Shown here: positions 1-40,634 of the stretch, in pieces
How positions within the stretch are numbered: position 1 is the first letter of the stretch
Layout: each line of letters opens with the position of its first letter
DNA from: Acholoe squamosa
Taxonomy: Eukaryota > Annelida > Polychaeta > Phyllodocida > Polynoidae
Reading direction: 5' to 3'
Length of the DNA stretch: 64,000 nucleotides
NCBI GenBank assembly: GCA_949317995.1
Contig: OX439044.1
Coordinates: 50,610,166-50,674,165 of the forward strand
Translations under genes and position numbers: made by a program
The notes under the pieces: generated by a model
What the model saw: only the letters and a program-made list of their open reading frames with translations
Told to the model about the DNA's origin: nothing
Databases searched by the model: none

Positions 1-176
1 AAAAAGCTACTACAGGGTACAATCGTCTGTGAAATGCATCCCTGTCAGACTATCATGCAAAGATAAGGGCAGGTGAAGTAGTGCGTAGTATACGGAGATG
101 AAAAAAACAAAAACAAGGTACAACGGTAGTACATGTATATATGGCGCAGCAACCTGTACCAGGCAGTACACTTTGG

Positions 177-405
177 GTAGTGTGGTGTGAGTAGTATATG
201 GAGCTGTACACTGTACCAGGCAGTACACTGTGGGTAGTGTGGTGTGAGTAGTATATGGAGCTGTACACTGTACCAGGCAGTACACTGTGGGTAGTGTGGT
301 GTGAGTAGTATATGGAGCTGTACACTGTACCAGGCAGTACACTGTGGGTAGTGTGGTGTGAGTAGTATATGGAGCTGTACACTGTACCAGGCAGTACACT
401 GTGTG
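177..405. repeat. 57-bp tandem repeat, about 4 copies
   Basis: Four head-to-tail copies of a 57-bp unit, recognisable by GTGTGAGTAGTATATGGAGC and CACTGTACCAGGCAGTACAC. Because 57 is a multiple of three, the minus strand stays open in more than one frame and gives repetitive peptides. Nothing else suggests coding. The surrounding 1-520 holds no gene I can support. Confidence 0.9.
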
Positions 406-520
406 GTGTGAGTCTCTGGCTCGAGTGACTTCATTATATTCGGTCACATCATTCCTGCATATTTTGTAAAAGGAAATGAATACCTGAAGGTTCCTAGCTA
501 AGTCATCCTCTAACACTTTT

Positions 521-3500
521 GGACTACATCAGCAGGGTAGGGGTAGGTACCACATTTTAACTTGCAGCACCGTTTGGGCCATCTGTGATGTGTAGTGCAG
601 GGATTTGCAAGGATTAATGCGTATAGAGGATAGAAATCAAATTGTAAGGCCAGCAAGTGAGGACTGAGAGGGTAAGAGAGAATACAGGCAATCCAGTGTA
701 TTCAGTCCAACACAATACTCTCCACATACACTGTCCCTTGGCTATATAAAATGGCAACCAATAAGGGTAAGTTGATATGTCACACTTGGCCTAAATTAAG
801 ATAAAAGGATATCAGCAAAGGCATCCGAAGTATCAATATAGCAAACTTGGTGTCTGTACATCGAGTGTAGTCTTATATGTTCTATGTATGTAGGGCGGCC
901 AAACATAGTCACCTGCTGTATTAATCTGCATAACCTTGGTAGCACCCACATGTGAGTCTGGGCTTCCCTAGCCCACTTAAAAGGGTCTATATCTCGTTTT
1001 TCCTATCCCCTCGGATGTGTGTGGTGCACATATGTGCGGGCACCGGCACATTCCTCTGTGAAATTGTGTAATGTCGTTCTCGCCATGAATATGACCTTAA
1101 CTGTCGAAATGGCGTTAAACATCTATTACTCACTCACTCACATGTGAGTCCACTATTAGTCTAAGGTTTATTTCCATTATTCCACTTGCCTAGTTGGTCT
1201 GCTACCTTGGTTGTTGAGAGGCCCTGTGGTTGGGCATTTTATTAGTGAGGAGTGGATTGAGGGGCGTGAGGAGCAGCTTTGGGTGGGGTTCTAGAGGATG
1301 GCTGGAGTAGAAAGCTATTAACCACTTGTCGCTAGGCAGCGCTGCATTTTCCTTGATGTATGGGCAGCCAGGAACGAGAGGCAAATATTTAACCTTTTTC
1401 TGGCTGATCTCAACTGAACTTTAGATAAATTGTGGTAAAGGCGGGGAGGTGGGTGGTTGAGATATTTGCTGCACACCTACCCAGCCACTGTGGTCTTGAA
1501 TCCCTCTTGGACCCCTGCATGCTCCAACCTCCCCCCCCCCCTACCAACCACCATCCACCCTCCCACCCCACCTGCCCCCATTTCTGCAGGTAGCAAACAA
1601 CGTTACACCCTGGAAATGGAGTCCCACCCTCCATGATGAAGTGGTGGTCGGCCCTAAACTGGGGGAGCTGCTCCAGCACCCACCGACCCGCTCCTCCAGC
1701 AGTCTCCCCACCTCACCACCTGCAGTAGTATCTTATCGTATATGGCAGGTGGTATGTCCACCCACTTATCAGCTATAACATGGATTCAGTGGCGGTAGAG
1801 CCGTGGGGGAATCATACACATTTTCTTTCAGGATGGACTATATAGATTATATAGAAAATATAGATTATATAGAAAATAACCAAAATTCACGCCCTTTCTC
1901 CACCCCCACCGTGGATGCTATCTATTTGGATCAGATTTACACCTATTCAATTAAATAGTGATACATGTGTTTTATATTCTCAGGCCGTAATGCTTATTTG
2001 CTTTGCTCGTTGATCCACTTCAATTAATAGAAGCTGACTGGTATCTCTTTGTGGCCAGACACTGCTGCTTGCCATTGTCAATCGCCTCTACTACTTGTTA
2101 GAGAGAAACAACCTGGCGAGAGGTATGTGGAGCCTCTAAAATTTAATCGGCCCTAGGCAGCCCCCTAAAGAGCAATTGCAAATGAAGTCAGTTGCTTGAA
2201 GCTGATGGTGTCTGGCTTTCAAACATCGGTATCAGCCAAATATGATTCATAACAATGAGTCAAGAAAGTGGTGCCAAATCGATTATAGCACATTTGAATG
2301 GAGCCTTCCCCCTCCCCCATCATACCTGGCCATATGGTGAAGGGACAGCATCCAACAGCGTAATTATTCTCACAGCTGCAACAAGTATGGCAGGGGGTAT
2401 TTTGCCAGACAAGCGATTAAAAATTATTGGCAATCCAATGGCTTGCCCATTGACAATTTCAATGTATATTTCTATACTACCGGGTACATTACATAGATGT
2501 AGAAGTCAATCGATCTGCCTGCAACACTTGTAAGTTGAGTTAGTTGGACTGCTTACAGCATGAGTTGTATTTTACCATGTCTATGTGCACTTTGGGAAGT
2601 TAGGAGTACAACCTGCCCGTTCACAGGGTCGCCTATTACCTTTACATAAGAGCAGACAGTGTTAGACCTTTCTGCAGTGAACAGCAGAGATTATATACAC
2701 AGCATCAGCTACATCCATCCTACTACCCACAGTTTCATGATGCAGCGTGCCCCTGACCTTCTGATATGGTAGGTGACCTTGCTGAAGAAGACCTTGGAAG
2801 TGGCCCTGACCTTGCACGTGGCCTTGTTTGCTCAAGGTCTGCCAGGTCAGGAGAGGCTGGGGGTAATGCAGAGCTTAGAACCTCCTCCCCTATTACCCCA
2901 TCCATAGAGGAAGAGAAGTAGGCCCTCTCTTGGTGGAATGCCTGTCAGTGGGTGGTGATAGTATTGTGGTGGCCTCTCACTTTGATAGTCTGCGCTGCAT
3001 GTGTTTTGTGCCAGTAATTTGGGGCCAGCATGGTTTAGACCCTTTCTCTACCTCTGTTGGATGTTATTTAAAGAGAACTAGACAAATGAACTAAAGAAGT
3101 AGGGCTATATGATGAAGAGGTCAGTGAACTTGGAGTGGGAGGGGGCAGGTATGGCCGGGGGGGGGGGGTTGAAGCAGCCTGCCCCCTGTCGGCCGTCAGG
3201 TGTAATCCTAGTACCCGTCTAGTGGTGCCCCCACGTGTGGATGGCTGACACCAGGGGATGGGGCGGCGCACCACGTGACCCTATGAGCGGGACGCGCGGT
3301 GCCGACGATGGATTACGGCCGTGATCTTATTTACAAGTCGGCACCCAAACACCCGATATACCCCACCCCAACCCTCCACTCCCCCACAATGCACATGTAC
3401 AGCGCTGGTCTCCGGGAGGAGTGTACACAGTGCCGTCAGCACGCGCCGCACAAGCAGCAGTCGCCGTCATCTACTTCCGGTTTGAGCCCCGAGATATGAA

Positions 3501-6180
3501 CAGTGTGCAGATGAGGCCTGCTGCATACAAGATCTCAGAACTAGGGGGTGTCCCCAAGATTCATTATCACATTATCTAGTGAAAGCATGACTCTCGATAT
3601 CCCAATCCAGGCAATTTGTAGGCTAGGCTAGCAAACAAAATGGAACTGGGACGGCCTATATATTACCTGCCAGCAGTGGTAGGCTTGGCTATTGAAATGT
3701 GAGATTAAAGAGACATTGATGTATGTAAGTGTTCAAGTAAACAGTAGATGCCTTTGAACACCTGAGCTTCACGATGGGCTTCACATTAGCTGTTATTCGA
3801 GATGGTGTGAAGGGGAAAAGGATAACAATGTAGGGATTCAGTCATCATAATTTACGTATATATGTATATAGCGGAACTTTGCTATTGTTTTAATTCAAGT
3901 CTCACTATAGGGGACGTTAAGTGATGTAGTTGAGGGAGGGAGTAAAAGGAAAATGCAGGAGTAGTCCTTAATGAGCACGTCAGGAGCAGTTAAACTGGTA
4001 AAGAATTTAGGATGAGAATATCCTCTACATAGAAACTTGGGGACGGTAATGGTGGAGTAGGGGGTTCTAGAACTGGACGGGAAGGTTGCTGGTGATGAGG
4101 ATCAAACACTGAGATGGAGCTAATGATCTAAGCTGAAGCCATCTTACTGCACAAGTAGCACCCCTCCCCAGTCTTAGACCCTCTACCCCAACCCCATTCA
4201 AACACTCTTCAATTCTGATCGTTGAGGTCCAGTTCCTGATCAAAGAGGCAAGGGACCAGAGGGTATCAGTCCAATTTTGCCCATCAGTAGGCATACCAAT
4301 TTATGGGTTCAGCAACCGCCCAAAGGAATGTTCTATGGCGCTTTCAGGAACCTGATCAAATTGTAATGCATTTGGGAGGATGTAACAAATGAATGTGTGT
4401 CCTTTCTACATATTTCCCAACTTAATGGTGCTGCCACTTCACATACATAACACAGACAAATCTCCTGGTTGTATGAATGGAATCCCTATACTTGTTTCCT
4501 CCTGCCCAGGACGCCCGCCTCAGCTGCTATTGACCTCTGCTTGGAGAGTGAGGACCCTAGATGCCCTGGGTACTGCGCTGTGAGAGCTGTGTGGGGCCCG
4601 GCTGCTGCAACCTGTGGCTGGTGGGGCGATGTGAGGCATACAGCCGCAATACCGAGCTGCTATAACCCCAGTCGTATTGTCTCCTCCTGCTACCTATGGG
4701 GGCCCTTTTGAAGCAACATGTCACCAGCTACTTCTAGATCTAATGACACTACACAGTGATTAACAGGGATGAAAGTTCCAGGGATTTTGAAGTTGCAAAG
4801 ACCTGCACATTCCTATACAAAATCGATGTATACATTCACGGGACCCCATTGATCATTTAAGGGATTTTCGTCCTCAGTCACTTTCATCCATAAATCAACA
4901 GATCTATTTATATTGGTCTGAAAATGTGGATATTTCCTTTTAAATGAATCTCTTTAGTATTAGTTCCCTGTGGTTACAGGTATGTCATAAGAGTGATATG
5001 AACTGAATTTCCTTTTCAGTGTTAGTGTCAGGACAACAGAAGCTACATCATTCACCTACAAGAAAATAATGCTTTTAAAATGGTTGTCACACCTGCTATG
5101 TGACATTTGGAAATGATTTCAAATCGGATAGAAATCTTAGAAAGGGATTGAATCATCATCATCATCATCCCTCCTGACACTGAGATAGGTCTTACTACGT
5201 AAAAGCACTCAGAGTATGATGCTCATTATAAAGGTCTAATTGTCTGGGTGATACCTGTGCTGCTGTTTCGACCCTCCATATATACACCTCTTTCCCTGGC
5301 CCTCCTGTTACTGCCCTAGGCCCCCACCACCCCACACTACCACCAGCTGCTGCTACTGCTGGGGGAGCAGGGAGCAGCTCAACACCAGGCGATGAGCAGC
5401 TGCTCCACAGGATGAGCCCTCGCTGTGGTTCAGAATGATGGAGAGCTGGTTGGGCTGGGCGCTCACCACCGGCTCACACTGCTCACCACCACCAGGAGTA
5501 GTGAGTGGTACATGGAGGACTGCTTGTACCCCTACACGTGCTGAATCACGTGCACCTCTCCCCTGAGTAGCTCCCAGCTCAGACCAATTGCTCAAGGTCT
5601 TATTGACAGGTAGCAAGTGTCAGCAGGACCCCAACAGTGCACTGACAGGAGCGGCAGGCAGATGTAGAGGGGGCAGAGAGAAGGGGGAGTTCACTGTCAG
5701 TAGCCGCCAAGGTGTAGTAACTCTTAGCACATCGCCCATTGCCGCCTGCAGCCCAGATGCTACGGCTGGTGCTGGAGCAGCTCACTATATAGCTATATTT
5801 ACCACTCAAAAGGGAGCAATTCACAGCCATTGCCAGAGTCTGTCGCCAATACGCCGGCCGCCACGAGATTAATGTCGTTGCTGGAAGACTGATGCTGGTG
5901 CTGGAGCTCCGGTATTAGTGGATGACTGAACACGGGTGGGGGACTGACCACTGGCACCTGCAGGAGCAGCCGGCTGCTGGATACCCTGGAGACAGGCCGT
6001 GATCTTTGACCCCTGGGTGACTATTAATGCTGGCCTTCACTGTGCCTTCACTGCCTAACAGGGTCCTAACTGGACCTGGAGTACATCTACGATCCATCCC
6101 CTCCACCCCCTCCCCTCCCCTCCCCGGCCACGGCCACCACAGGCTCCTCCCTCTTCTCTGATTTCACTTGTCGTCCAGAC
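521..6180. other. Stretch with no supported gene
   Basis: I see no exon with domain similarity or a good splice frame here. Two GC-rich patches (about 3,200-3,500 and 5,330-5,870) have short open frames on both strands with no recognisable protein. There are homopolymer C/G runs near 1,528 and 3,160 and an (ATC)n run near 5,155. A cluster of nuclear-receptor-like half-sites lies at 2,754-2,849 and is listed separately. If a full-length liprin-alpha transcript exists, its upstream exons would lie in or before this stretch, but I could not find coiled-coil exons. Confidence 0.6.
2754..2849. promoter_or_regulatory. Cluster of nuclear-receptor half-sites
   Basis: Within 96 bp there are three TGACCTT motifs (2,754, 2,774, 2,807), one TCAAGGTC (2,832) and one AGGTCA (2,844), plus the related AGACCTTGG at 2,789. 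TGACCTTG/CAAGGTCA is the extended half-site bound by ERR- and SF-1-type nuclear receptors. The cluster is seen directly. A role as an enhancer, for liprin or any other gene, is only inference. Confidence 0.35.
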
Positions 6181-6185
6181 GCTAC

Positions 6186-6296
6186 TGCGCATGCGCCGCG
6201 AAACAGCGGACGTCACCGGAAGTAGCCGTCGATGCTGACGCTGGCGCAGGCGCACCTCTCCCACTTCCGCTTCCTGTGGGACGCTGAGTGCCGGCG
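6186..6296 (+). promoter_or_regulatory. GC-rich TATA-less promoter before ATG 6,297
   Basis: A CpG-rich block carries TGCGCATGCGCC (6,186; NRF1 palindrome), GACGTCA (6,209; CRE-like), ACCGGAAGT (6,215; ETS/GABP), the reverse ETS motif ACTTCCGC (6,263) and an ATGGCGGC that overlaps the start codon and resembles a YY1 site. This combination is typical of broad animal promoters without a TATA box. No TATA box is visible. It lies directly before a short exon with a good Kozak context and a GTGAGT donor. Confidence 0.6.
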
Positions 6297-32664
<26,368 letters not shown>

Positions 32665-33850
32665 CAGGAAGTAGTAGCCAACACTGCTTTCAGTGGCGTT
32701 ATTGAGTCCTCATGCTCAGCATAACTTTGTTGAAGGTGGACCAGGGGCCTCATCCATGCTACCACTACTACTAATTCTACTACTACTACTACTACAACTA
32801 ATCGGTACTATCACTTCATCGACCAAGAACTGCAAATGAACTATTCGTTGAGTCAATCAACCACCAACTTATCAGCACTCAGGTGATCTCTGTGTATCAG
32901 TGCCAATACAGGCTTACAGTGCATGTGGAAAGCAAGGATGATGTAGTAGATAGGAAGCAGGCCCCTCCTCACAGGTAGATGCTCTCAGTTGATTTGTTCA
33001 ATGTTGGTCACATTACCAGCAGTCAAGGTACATAGACGCCATTGTTGACGAAGGCGAAGATAATGATAATGACTAATTAGCGGTGAAGATATAAAAGTTG
33101 TGAAATGTTACGTTGTATGATAGTGTATCGGTCACTTCGAAACATTCTTGGTGTGGCTCCGGCTGTGGCCACCTCGTTGTTATGTTGGGCAGATTAGTGT
33201 TCTGCGAGTGATTGTCTAGCTGTAAAGTGCCCCACATCCCTGTTGTTGGGCACCACCATAGACACAATAGTTGTTCCTATACATATGATGATGAGCTAGT
33301 GTAAATAGTATCTCATACACTGTAATATTTTCTGTTTTGGCAGCAAGGCACACCACACACAGTCAGTTGACCTCAGGCTCATCGGTTTGCCATCAACCGA
33401 TTGCGCCCATTGGGGGAACAAAGAGTGCTGTCGTTATAGATAGTCCATAATTCAGGCTTTCCTCTTGTAGCACAGCCATATTTATGTCTTGACCATTCAA
33501 TGTGATACTGTCAGACTTGTCGTATAAAGTCCTCGTTATGCAAGCACTAAACTAACCCTGGCATCAAATCAAACTCTTTTTATGTTTATGATGGGTCAAT
33601 TCTTCAAGCAGTGTTAATATGTGTAGAAGTGTTTAAGACATGTGGCGGATGTTCTCACTTTCTTCTCAGTGAACAATTGAGTGTTATAATGATAAATGCA
33701 TTTCCTGCTTCAATCGTTTCTACTTCATGAACCTTCAAAACCCGCCACATGTTCTTTCATAAGTAGGTTAGAATTTTTCACTTGGACGTGGAACTCTTGT
33801 TTGTAGCACTGTTAGCAGGGGTATATAATAAATCTGACACTCAGTGTAAG
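32665..33850 (+). other. Probable liprin 3' UTR
   Basis: Non-coding sequence follows the stop. The first good AATAAA lies at 33,827-33,832, about 1.16 kb downstream. A CTACTACTAC-like trinucleotide run sits at about 32,760-32,800. The 3' end is inferred only from the signal. Confidence 0.4.
33827..33832 (+). promoter_or_regulatory. Possible polyadenylation signal for liprin
   Basis: AATAAA in the context TATATAATAAATCTGACAC. It is the first canonical hexamer I find after the liprin stop. Confidence 0.35.
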
Positions 33851-36800
33851 GTCACAACACCATCTAGATGGCATCAGTTGCTATGGAGACACTAGGTGAG
33901 CAAGGGTAGAACTAAAAAAAAATCCTTCATGAAAACATGTCGGTGGCAAATTCAACCCAATTGGTAGAACATAAGGGAAGCGTTGCGCATTGTCTAGTCT
34001 GGTAGGTGACCAGTTTTCTGTTGTTTTGTGATAAGTTATTGTCCTATCTGTAACATAAGTGCCAAAAATGACATGATGCAATCACCAGCCAACCTCACCA
34101 ACCGTGTCGCCCGTGCCACACCATGGTGGTTTGTTGAATCAGGGCCAGCTGGTGATCAATTCACTCCAAAGGGTTTATCGATATTGTTCCATGGATAAAG
34201 ACTGTGTACCTCAATTCCAGAATGTGTTTCTAACTTTTTCTTGTTTTCCTCAGTCTATAAACATATTTATGAAACTGAAATTGCTTTAAATCACTGAAAA
34301 CAATTACCCCTAATCTGAAATTGTTGTAGATTCCTGGGATGTGCACCAAAAGATCAAAAAAGAAGCTTATTTTGATCAGAGTTACAAGTAGTGTGTATCT
34401 ACAATTTTTATACTATATTCAGATTTGCTGTTGACTTGGGAATCATTCCAATTTGAACTGATGTATTGGCGCATTCCACCAACCACTGGTCTGTTCCACA
34501 CAGCAGTAAGAATGGGATCTAGACCCTTTGTAACATCTATCCAGCAATCAAGTCATTAACCGTCAGAATAGAAAAAGAAATTGCATATCACTGATATAAA
34601 ATATATACAACAGGTGCCTCTCCATTGTCGGCTAGTTGCATCATCAGTGCATTCCATTATCCATTGGTTTGTCCTGGTTTATCAGCTTTTAAGGATAGGC
34701 ATCTCTTGGTCTCCCCAAGTTGAACTTACTTTACAAATCAGACTACTTGAATCTCTGACTGATAGGATTATGAAAGTAAGAGAAAATTGCACCTTTCGGA
34801 ATTATTTTCATACGGCTATAAGTATAAGATGCCAGACTTGAAGTATCCCAGCGTTATCATCCAGGATTGTTTGTAGCTTTTATTTCCTTTCTTTCATTCT
34901 TTTTTTTTTTTTCATAAAAAAGAGAAATGAATGGCCATTGTTCTCATATCTGAAACACAGACAAATGTAGATGGTATGTAGTCTGCTTCTGTCCTGGGAC
35001 AACTTACATAGTAAGAATACATGAGTAGATCTTCCAAATAAGTCTGTTGCTTGACATTCATTAACTTCCTGTCATTAGCTCACTTGCTTTGTATCTCAAT
35101 GTTTGTGCGTCTCAAGGTATTTTCACATGCGCAGCGTTTCCACTGTTAACATATTGCACAATACGGTTTATGACAGTCGCATAGCTGCTGATGTCCATCG
35201 CACTGTACTGGTGTTTGCAAGTAGCCCATGATGGCATAGATCTACGGTTTGATAATGATACCTGCAAGGAGGTGGTTTTTACCTTAGATGGGATTTCTTT
35301 TAAAGAGCAATAAGGTCTACAAGCATGATGTGAGCAGTACATGACAAATGCACCAATTGGTGGCAGTGGATGGGGTTGAGCTGAATAAGTATGTTCAGGT
35401 GTTGATGGTCTCAGGTAGATTCTTTGTATTACACTGGTAAGGATGATTCCATGAACCTGATAAATCAGTTCAATCAAAGTGAAGGATAGAGCAACAATGT
35501 AAATTTTCATCACTGAGTTTGTGAGTCTACAGTGGGAACTTGTAAGTTAGAAGTGGAATGGTATGATTTTCTGCTGAAGAAGCTTTTGACAGGTAACAAG
35601 AGTTGTAAGCCATATATAAAAGGTAAATAAAATCACTGCCCCTTTAAGTCAAAGGCTGCTTCAGACACAGAACTGAGAGCATAGTAACAACATGGTAGGA
35701 CTTCACACCTGGTTTTCTTCCAAATAGCTTTTTCTTGTATCGTTTGTATATAGGCGTAAAGCACAGGTCCACGGCGGTTGGTGCTGAGGTGGCCAAAATA
35801 TACAGGGTGAATCTACGCTGTCGATCGACCTGTTATTATTAATTATGACAATTATTATACTGTACATAATGTCTAAATGTGTGTGTACTATCAGAATCAA
35901 AACTGCGATATCAAATTGAGTACAAATTATATCTATTATAGAAATTAAGGACAACTATGGGCATCATCAGAGTCACTAGGGCGTTCATGTATACACTCAT
36001 CAAACTATAATTGTGTCAGTCAGTACCAGTCCCATTTCCCATCTGGTGCTTTAAACTTGAGACTACATCAAAATGACCCAAGTCAGTTAAGTCATACCCG
36101 CCATGACGTCCGCCATTGTAACCCCAATAGAGTTGGATAAAATAGGCAGGGGTAGAAACCAATTAAGCGACAATGTGAAAAAAGACTTTCGAAAGATTCT
36201 GAAATGATTGACAATTCTTCTTTTTTTTTCAAATTATTTCAATATGAAAAGCATGATTTTTGTGAGGTAAAACTGACAATATGGCTATAACAAATCTGCA
36301 AATTGGTACTTCTTTCTGAGTCTTTTAATGCTTAAATTACACTTTTGATAAATAACCTTTGAAAAATGCAATCAGATTCTTCTCTTGTATATCTGATTCT
36401 CATTTGATATCTCAAGGTTTTATCAACATCTATTGGGGATTTGCGCTCCATTGCTTGATTCTGCAATGATCATCTAATACCTTACTCCAAGATTCCAAGT
36501 GTAAGAACATCTGAGGTAAATTGATCTACTAAGGCTATCATAATTTGCATATCCTTCGGCAGCGAGTGCGAAGTGCAGGGACAGCAAAGCATGCGATGGC
36601 GTCCCTGTTGCTCTGACCAATCAGACACCAAATGTGATAAGGGGATGTCATGTGCCTCTCAACGCGATATTAGGAGAATTTCTTCGAAAAGAGAAGAAAT
36701 CGTAATTAATAGCAATACTAAGTGTATAAGCATCAGGTCGGTGCTGAATGAGGCTGTTACGCTGTAACTTATGTTAGTGGTAGGAGACGGTGACGATGTC

Positions 36801-39800
36801 TTCTGTTGTTTTTGTCCATTATTTTCATTCATAGTTACTGTTATCATTCACAACATTGCACTCACTGACCATTGTATATTGTGTCCCTAAGTGGAAAAAG
36901 AAATGTATACAGAAGGCTGAGCTGAACCCCACTGACCAAAGATTAATCAAAGGAACTTGAGAACTGGAAATCCTGGTCTCCTTTTATCATTATATGTTGA
37001 GCATTGATCAAATTGGTATTAAACCCTTGACTCGGATCTTCCAGCGTCTCCATGGCAGCACCAAATTAGGTAGACTCATGACGTAAAGGTTGCTGTAAAA
37101 TTGGGAACCTTTCTTGCCATAGTACCCTCTATGAATGGAAGTATCAAAGCACCATTGAGTCACTCAAAAAGCCATGGCCTCATGAATTGCAATGCTGATT
37201 GTTGTCAGGTCCACCACGCTATGGTTGCCAGGTGCTCCTTCCCTTGGCCTGCCCTCCTGTCGAAGCACAAAACCAGTTAAGTTATGCGTGCCTCCTTGCA
37301 CCCGATAAATGTGTACAAAAGGAAAGGGACATGATAGAAAGTTTTGCAATAAAAGAAAAAAAAGAGCATGATGCTCTCATGTTGTCTAGTGATCCAAGGA
37401 TAACTTGGTATGACTCTTGTAAATCAATAGAGTTCAGTTAAAAAAAAAAAAAAAGAAAGAAATTTATCAAAAATTCAAGCTTGCAGCAATGCACTAAGAA
37501 TTCATTTTCATTACAACAATAGAGATAATTTAAATGATTTGTCTATTTTGATATTCATTACTGATAACATGAAGTGGTATTCTCCTATTTTGTGAATTTC
37601 CTGAGGTTTAAGGTGGGACAGGGGGAAGTACTAAAAGGCAGAAGTTGTCATACATAGCATTCCCTTTATCACTAAGAGCTTGATGCTATAGGCTTCTTGA
37701 AGAAAGAAAGCTATAGAGTTTAACTCTTTCCAGGATACTTAATTTGCAGACAATGTTTAGTCAAACCCTGCCAGTATATTGTAAAAGTATGTGTCTGGTG
37801 AAGAAGCCCATGCCATTATAGGGCTAATCTGAATTCTCTTTTATATGGCATATTTCTACCAACAAAAGCAATAGTATTCATACTGCTAGAAGGTGGATGA
37901 GTTGTCGTCGCATAGCAGCTGTTGATTAGGTTTGGTTGTGCCATGGCCCTGTCTAAGGTGTTTCTAGATATCCTGTAACATGTTGAACCTGCTTTCTATA
38001 GCGATGCTGGTAGAATATACAATAAATGTGAAGAGTTTCGTGCAATACCTACATCCCTATTTCACCGCTAATTGAACATCTTTTAATGTTTGCGACATGG
38101 TTATGAGTGTACAGAAGGACACCTGCTATATACATGAGTATATTGTCCCCTGTCTTAAAGTAGACCCTCTTTGTACAGCCTTCTTTGATAAATTGTTGAG
38201 TATTTGGTAATATGTGAATCACCAACAGTTGCTCAAAAGTCAAAGTATCACTCTACCACCACCAAAATAAACTCCTCCAGGGGCACTATGAGTTACTGAT
38301 GTTACAGACACCAGGGGGCAGTATATGGGTGAGAAAAGTCCATGTTAGAGACACCAGATGGCATGTTAATCATGAGTTACATGGGACTATGTCTTTATCA
38401 GTGTTTGATCAGAACCATAACCAGGAAGTAGTGAATATTAATAATTAGTAAATTATTACTAGTTGATCATATTAAGTAATCATTTCCAAAAGAGTCACCT
38501 ACATCTCTGAGGTTGGTATCAGTACTGTAGGCCTTAGCATGTATATACATGTACATTTTTGGTGTACATTGTAGACCGTTATTTAGGACTTGTGTACAGT
38601 TGGTGTGTACATTGTTGTACAGTTGTGACTGTTATCTCTTCATGTCAAGACCAAACGCTATGTACCCACCCGCTGGGGCCTGCACTCTTCCCTCTTACAT
38701 AGTTTATGACGTAGTTCAAAAATGAGTCTATTTTGTTAACAAGTCAAGTGTCTCAAGCACTCAGTGAACATTCCTTGTAGAAATTCAAACTTGGCTCAAA
38801 CTAGCAAATCTTTAATGCTTTAGGAGGTGTGACCAACTCGCGGACCATTCCATCATGTGTTGATAGTTGCGGTTAGTGTGAGGACGAGGGGGCGATGTGT
38901 TAGATGTACCACTGCCAGACTAAAGATGATAATGGTAATAATCATATTGTTTCATATGAATCGGTCGCATGTCACCTCACTGGTGCTACCCCAGGTGGCA
39001 ACCAAAGCTGAGAAACTGTAAGAAAGAGGTGTGCAAGGTATCTGTATCTAATCTCTCATTATCCTGTCATTGTAATTAGGTCACCATCATATCAGCATTG
39101 TACAGAAGTGGAGGTATATGTGAGAGAAAAGTAAATAGTAAGAGGAGGAGGTTGAACTATAGCTGATCCATAATCTTTTGAGTACTCGTTTTACACCATG
39201 ATCACATTCTGCACCGTGTAGTCGTTCTCTTGTTGTAGTCGTGCTGCGGGGTTGTGTGTGTTTACCGCCCCCAGATATCTGGTTGTTACCTGGATGAATC
39301 TGTGTACTCTGGTGTATGTTGTATATCACAATATCAGTGAAGAAGATGAAGTCAGAGCTTTGTATATAAATATATATAAATATATATCTATACAGTATAT
39401 ATATATACTCACATACTATTAAAGGCACAGTAGGTGAGCAAATGGAACTGGTTACTTCTATAATCATAAGCAAGTATCATCTTTGAATGACGATAGCAAT
39501 GGTATTTATAATAATCCAGTCTATTAATCTGCTAATTGATTTAAAAAGTGATTGTTTTGTGATGTGTGTACAACAAATGAAACATTGAAGAATTCTGATT
39601 CTCCTATAGTATGATAGGCCAGTCCCATCCCATTGAGTAGCCAGAAAAAGTATCCAGTTCTCCCTGTTCAAAGTTACTCACCTGTTTATTATAATATGAT
39701 TACTATTATTAACATCTTTCTCATTGGTAAACTCACAGTGCCCGCCTGACCCACCTGATCGAAAATAAGGCAAAATGTAAAAGAAGTGACATTATTGTAG

Positions 39801-40634
39801 TGAAGCGACCAAACAGCAGAGGAACTATTCATCCCACACACCCGCTAGGTCCACTGCCATCATTACCTCTCTTTTTAAGGTCAAGGTCATACGGTGCTGC
39901 CATTGAGTGGTGCAAGAGGCAAGTATTGTCATCTGGTCACCACAAGATGTCACTCTTTAAGGCGGTGCTAGCCCTCCCAGTTGGGTTGTGGCTGGCAGCG
40001 CACTATTGCAATGTAATATTATATTGACTGGTGTATCGTGTGGGTGTTGACTGGTACTGTTTCTTCTTGATATGTTCTAGCTAGTCCTGAAGCTGTAGAA
40101 GGATGCGGTTATGAATAGAAGGACTAAGAGTGTATGACTTTCTACTTGCCTGCAGACTGGTGGGCATTGCATATCTGCGTGCGTGTATGATGTGAAATTG
40201 GGTGCGAGTAGGAAAAATAAATGATGTGGCCCAACTACACAGTGTTAACTAAATCGGGGAGACCCCGCTCCCTCATCCAGTCCTGCGTGACTGATTTATA
40301 AATATATAAATATATATATAACTTGAGAGAAATAAAACAGTAAGTTATTTCATACAAATTCTGATTGTTTTCGAGTTTGTATGTTTTCTTAAAGACCTCC
40401 ACAACATGGTGCTCATTATTCCCAAAACCTCCAGATCCTACTTTCATTTTGTTGTACAAGTTTAATGTAGAAATACTTAGAATCAGATTTAATGATGTAT
40501 CATAAAAACAGTGAGCTATCATTATTTTTCTTGACATCATAAACCTCAAAAAACTAATAGGATCTAACACTGTTTTTCCTTTAAAGTTGGCATATCCGCT
40601 ACTGCCCCTAGTACCTCAACATGAAGTGTCATGA
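33851..40634. other. Intergenic, nothing supported
   Basis: Open frames here are short and without similarity. It contains poly-A/T tracts (34,900, 37,440), TGTACA-rich sequence (38,540-38,630), TATAAATA repeats (39,360-39,400, 40,295-40,320) and an AAGGTCAAGGTCA motif at about 39,879 that would suit an ERR/SF-1 type receptor. Confidence 0.5.

Noticed and set aside
10..516. Long overlapping minus-strand frames with repeated peptides
   Set aside because: They are produced by the 57-bp tandem repeat, open in more than one frame, with no domain.
3299..3499. GC-rich + strand frame with ATG near 3,299
   Set aside because: The composition suggests a possible promoter or exon, but the peptide has no similarity and there is no convincing donor.
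39800..40027. 75-codon + strand frame with a possible hydrophobic end
   Set aside because: No similarity and a weak context; treated as chance.
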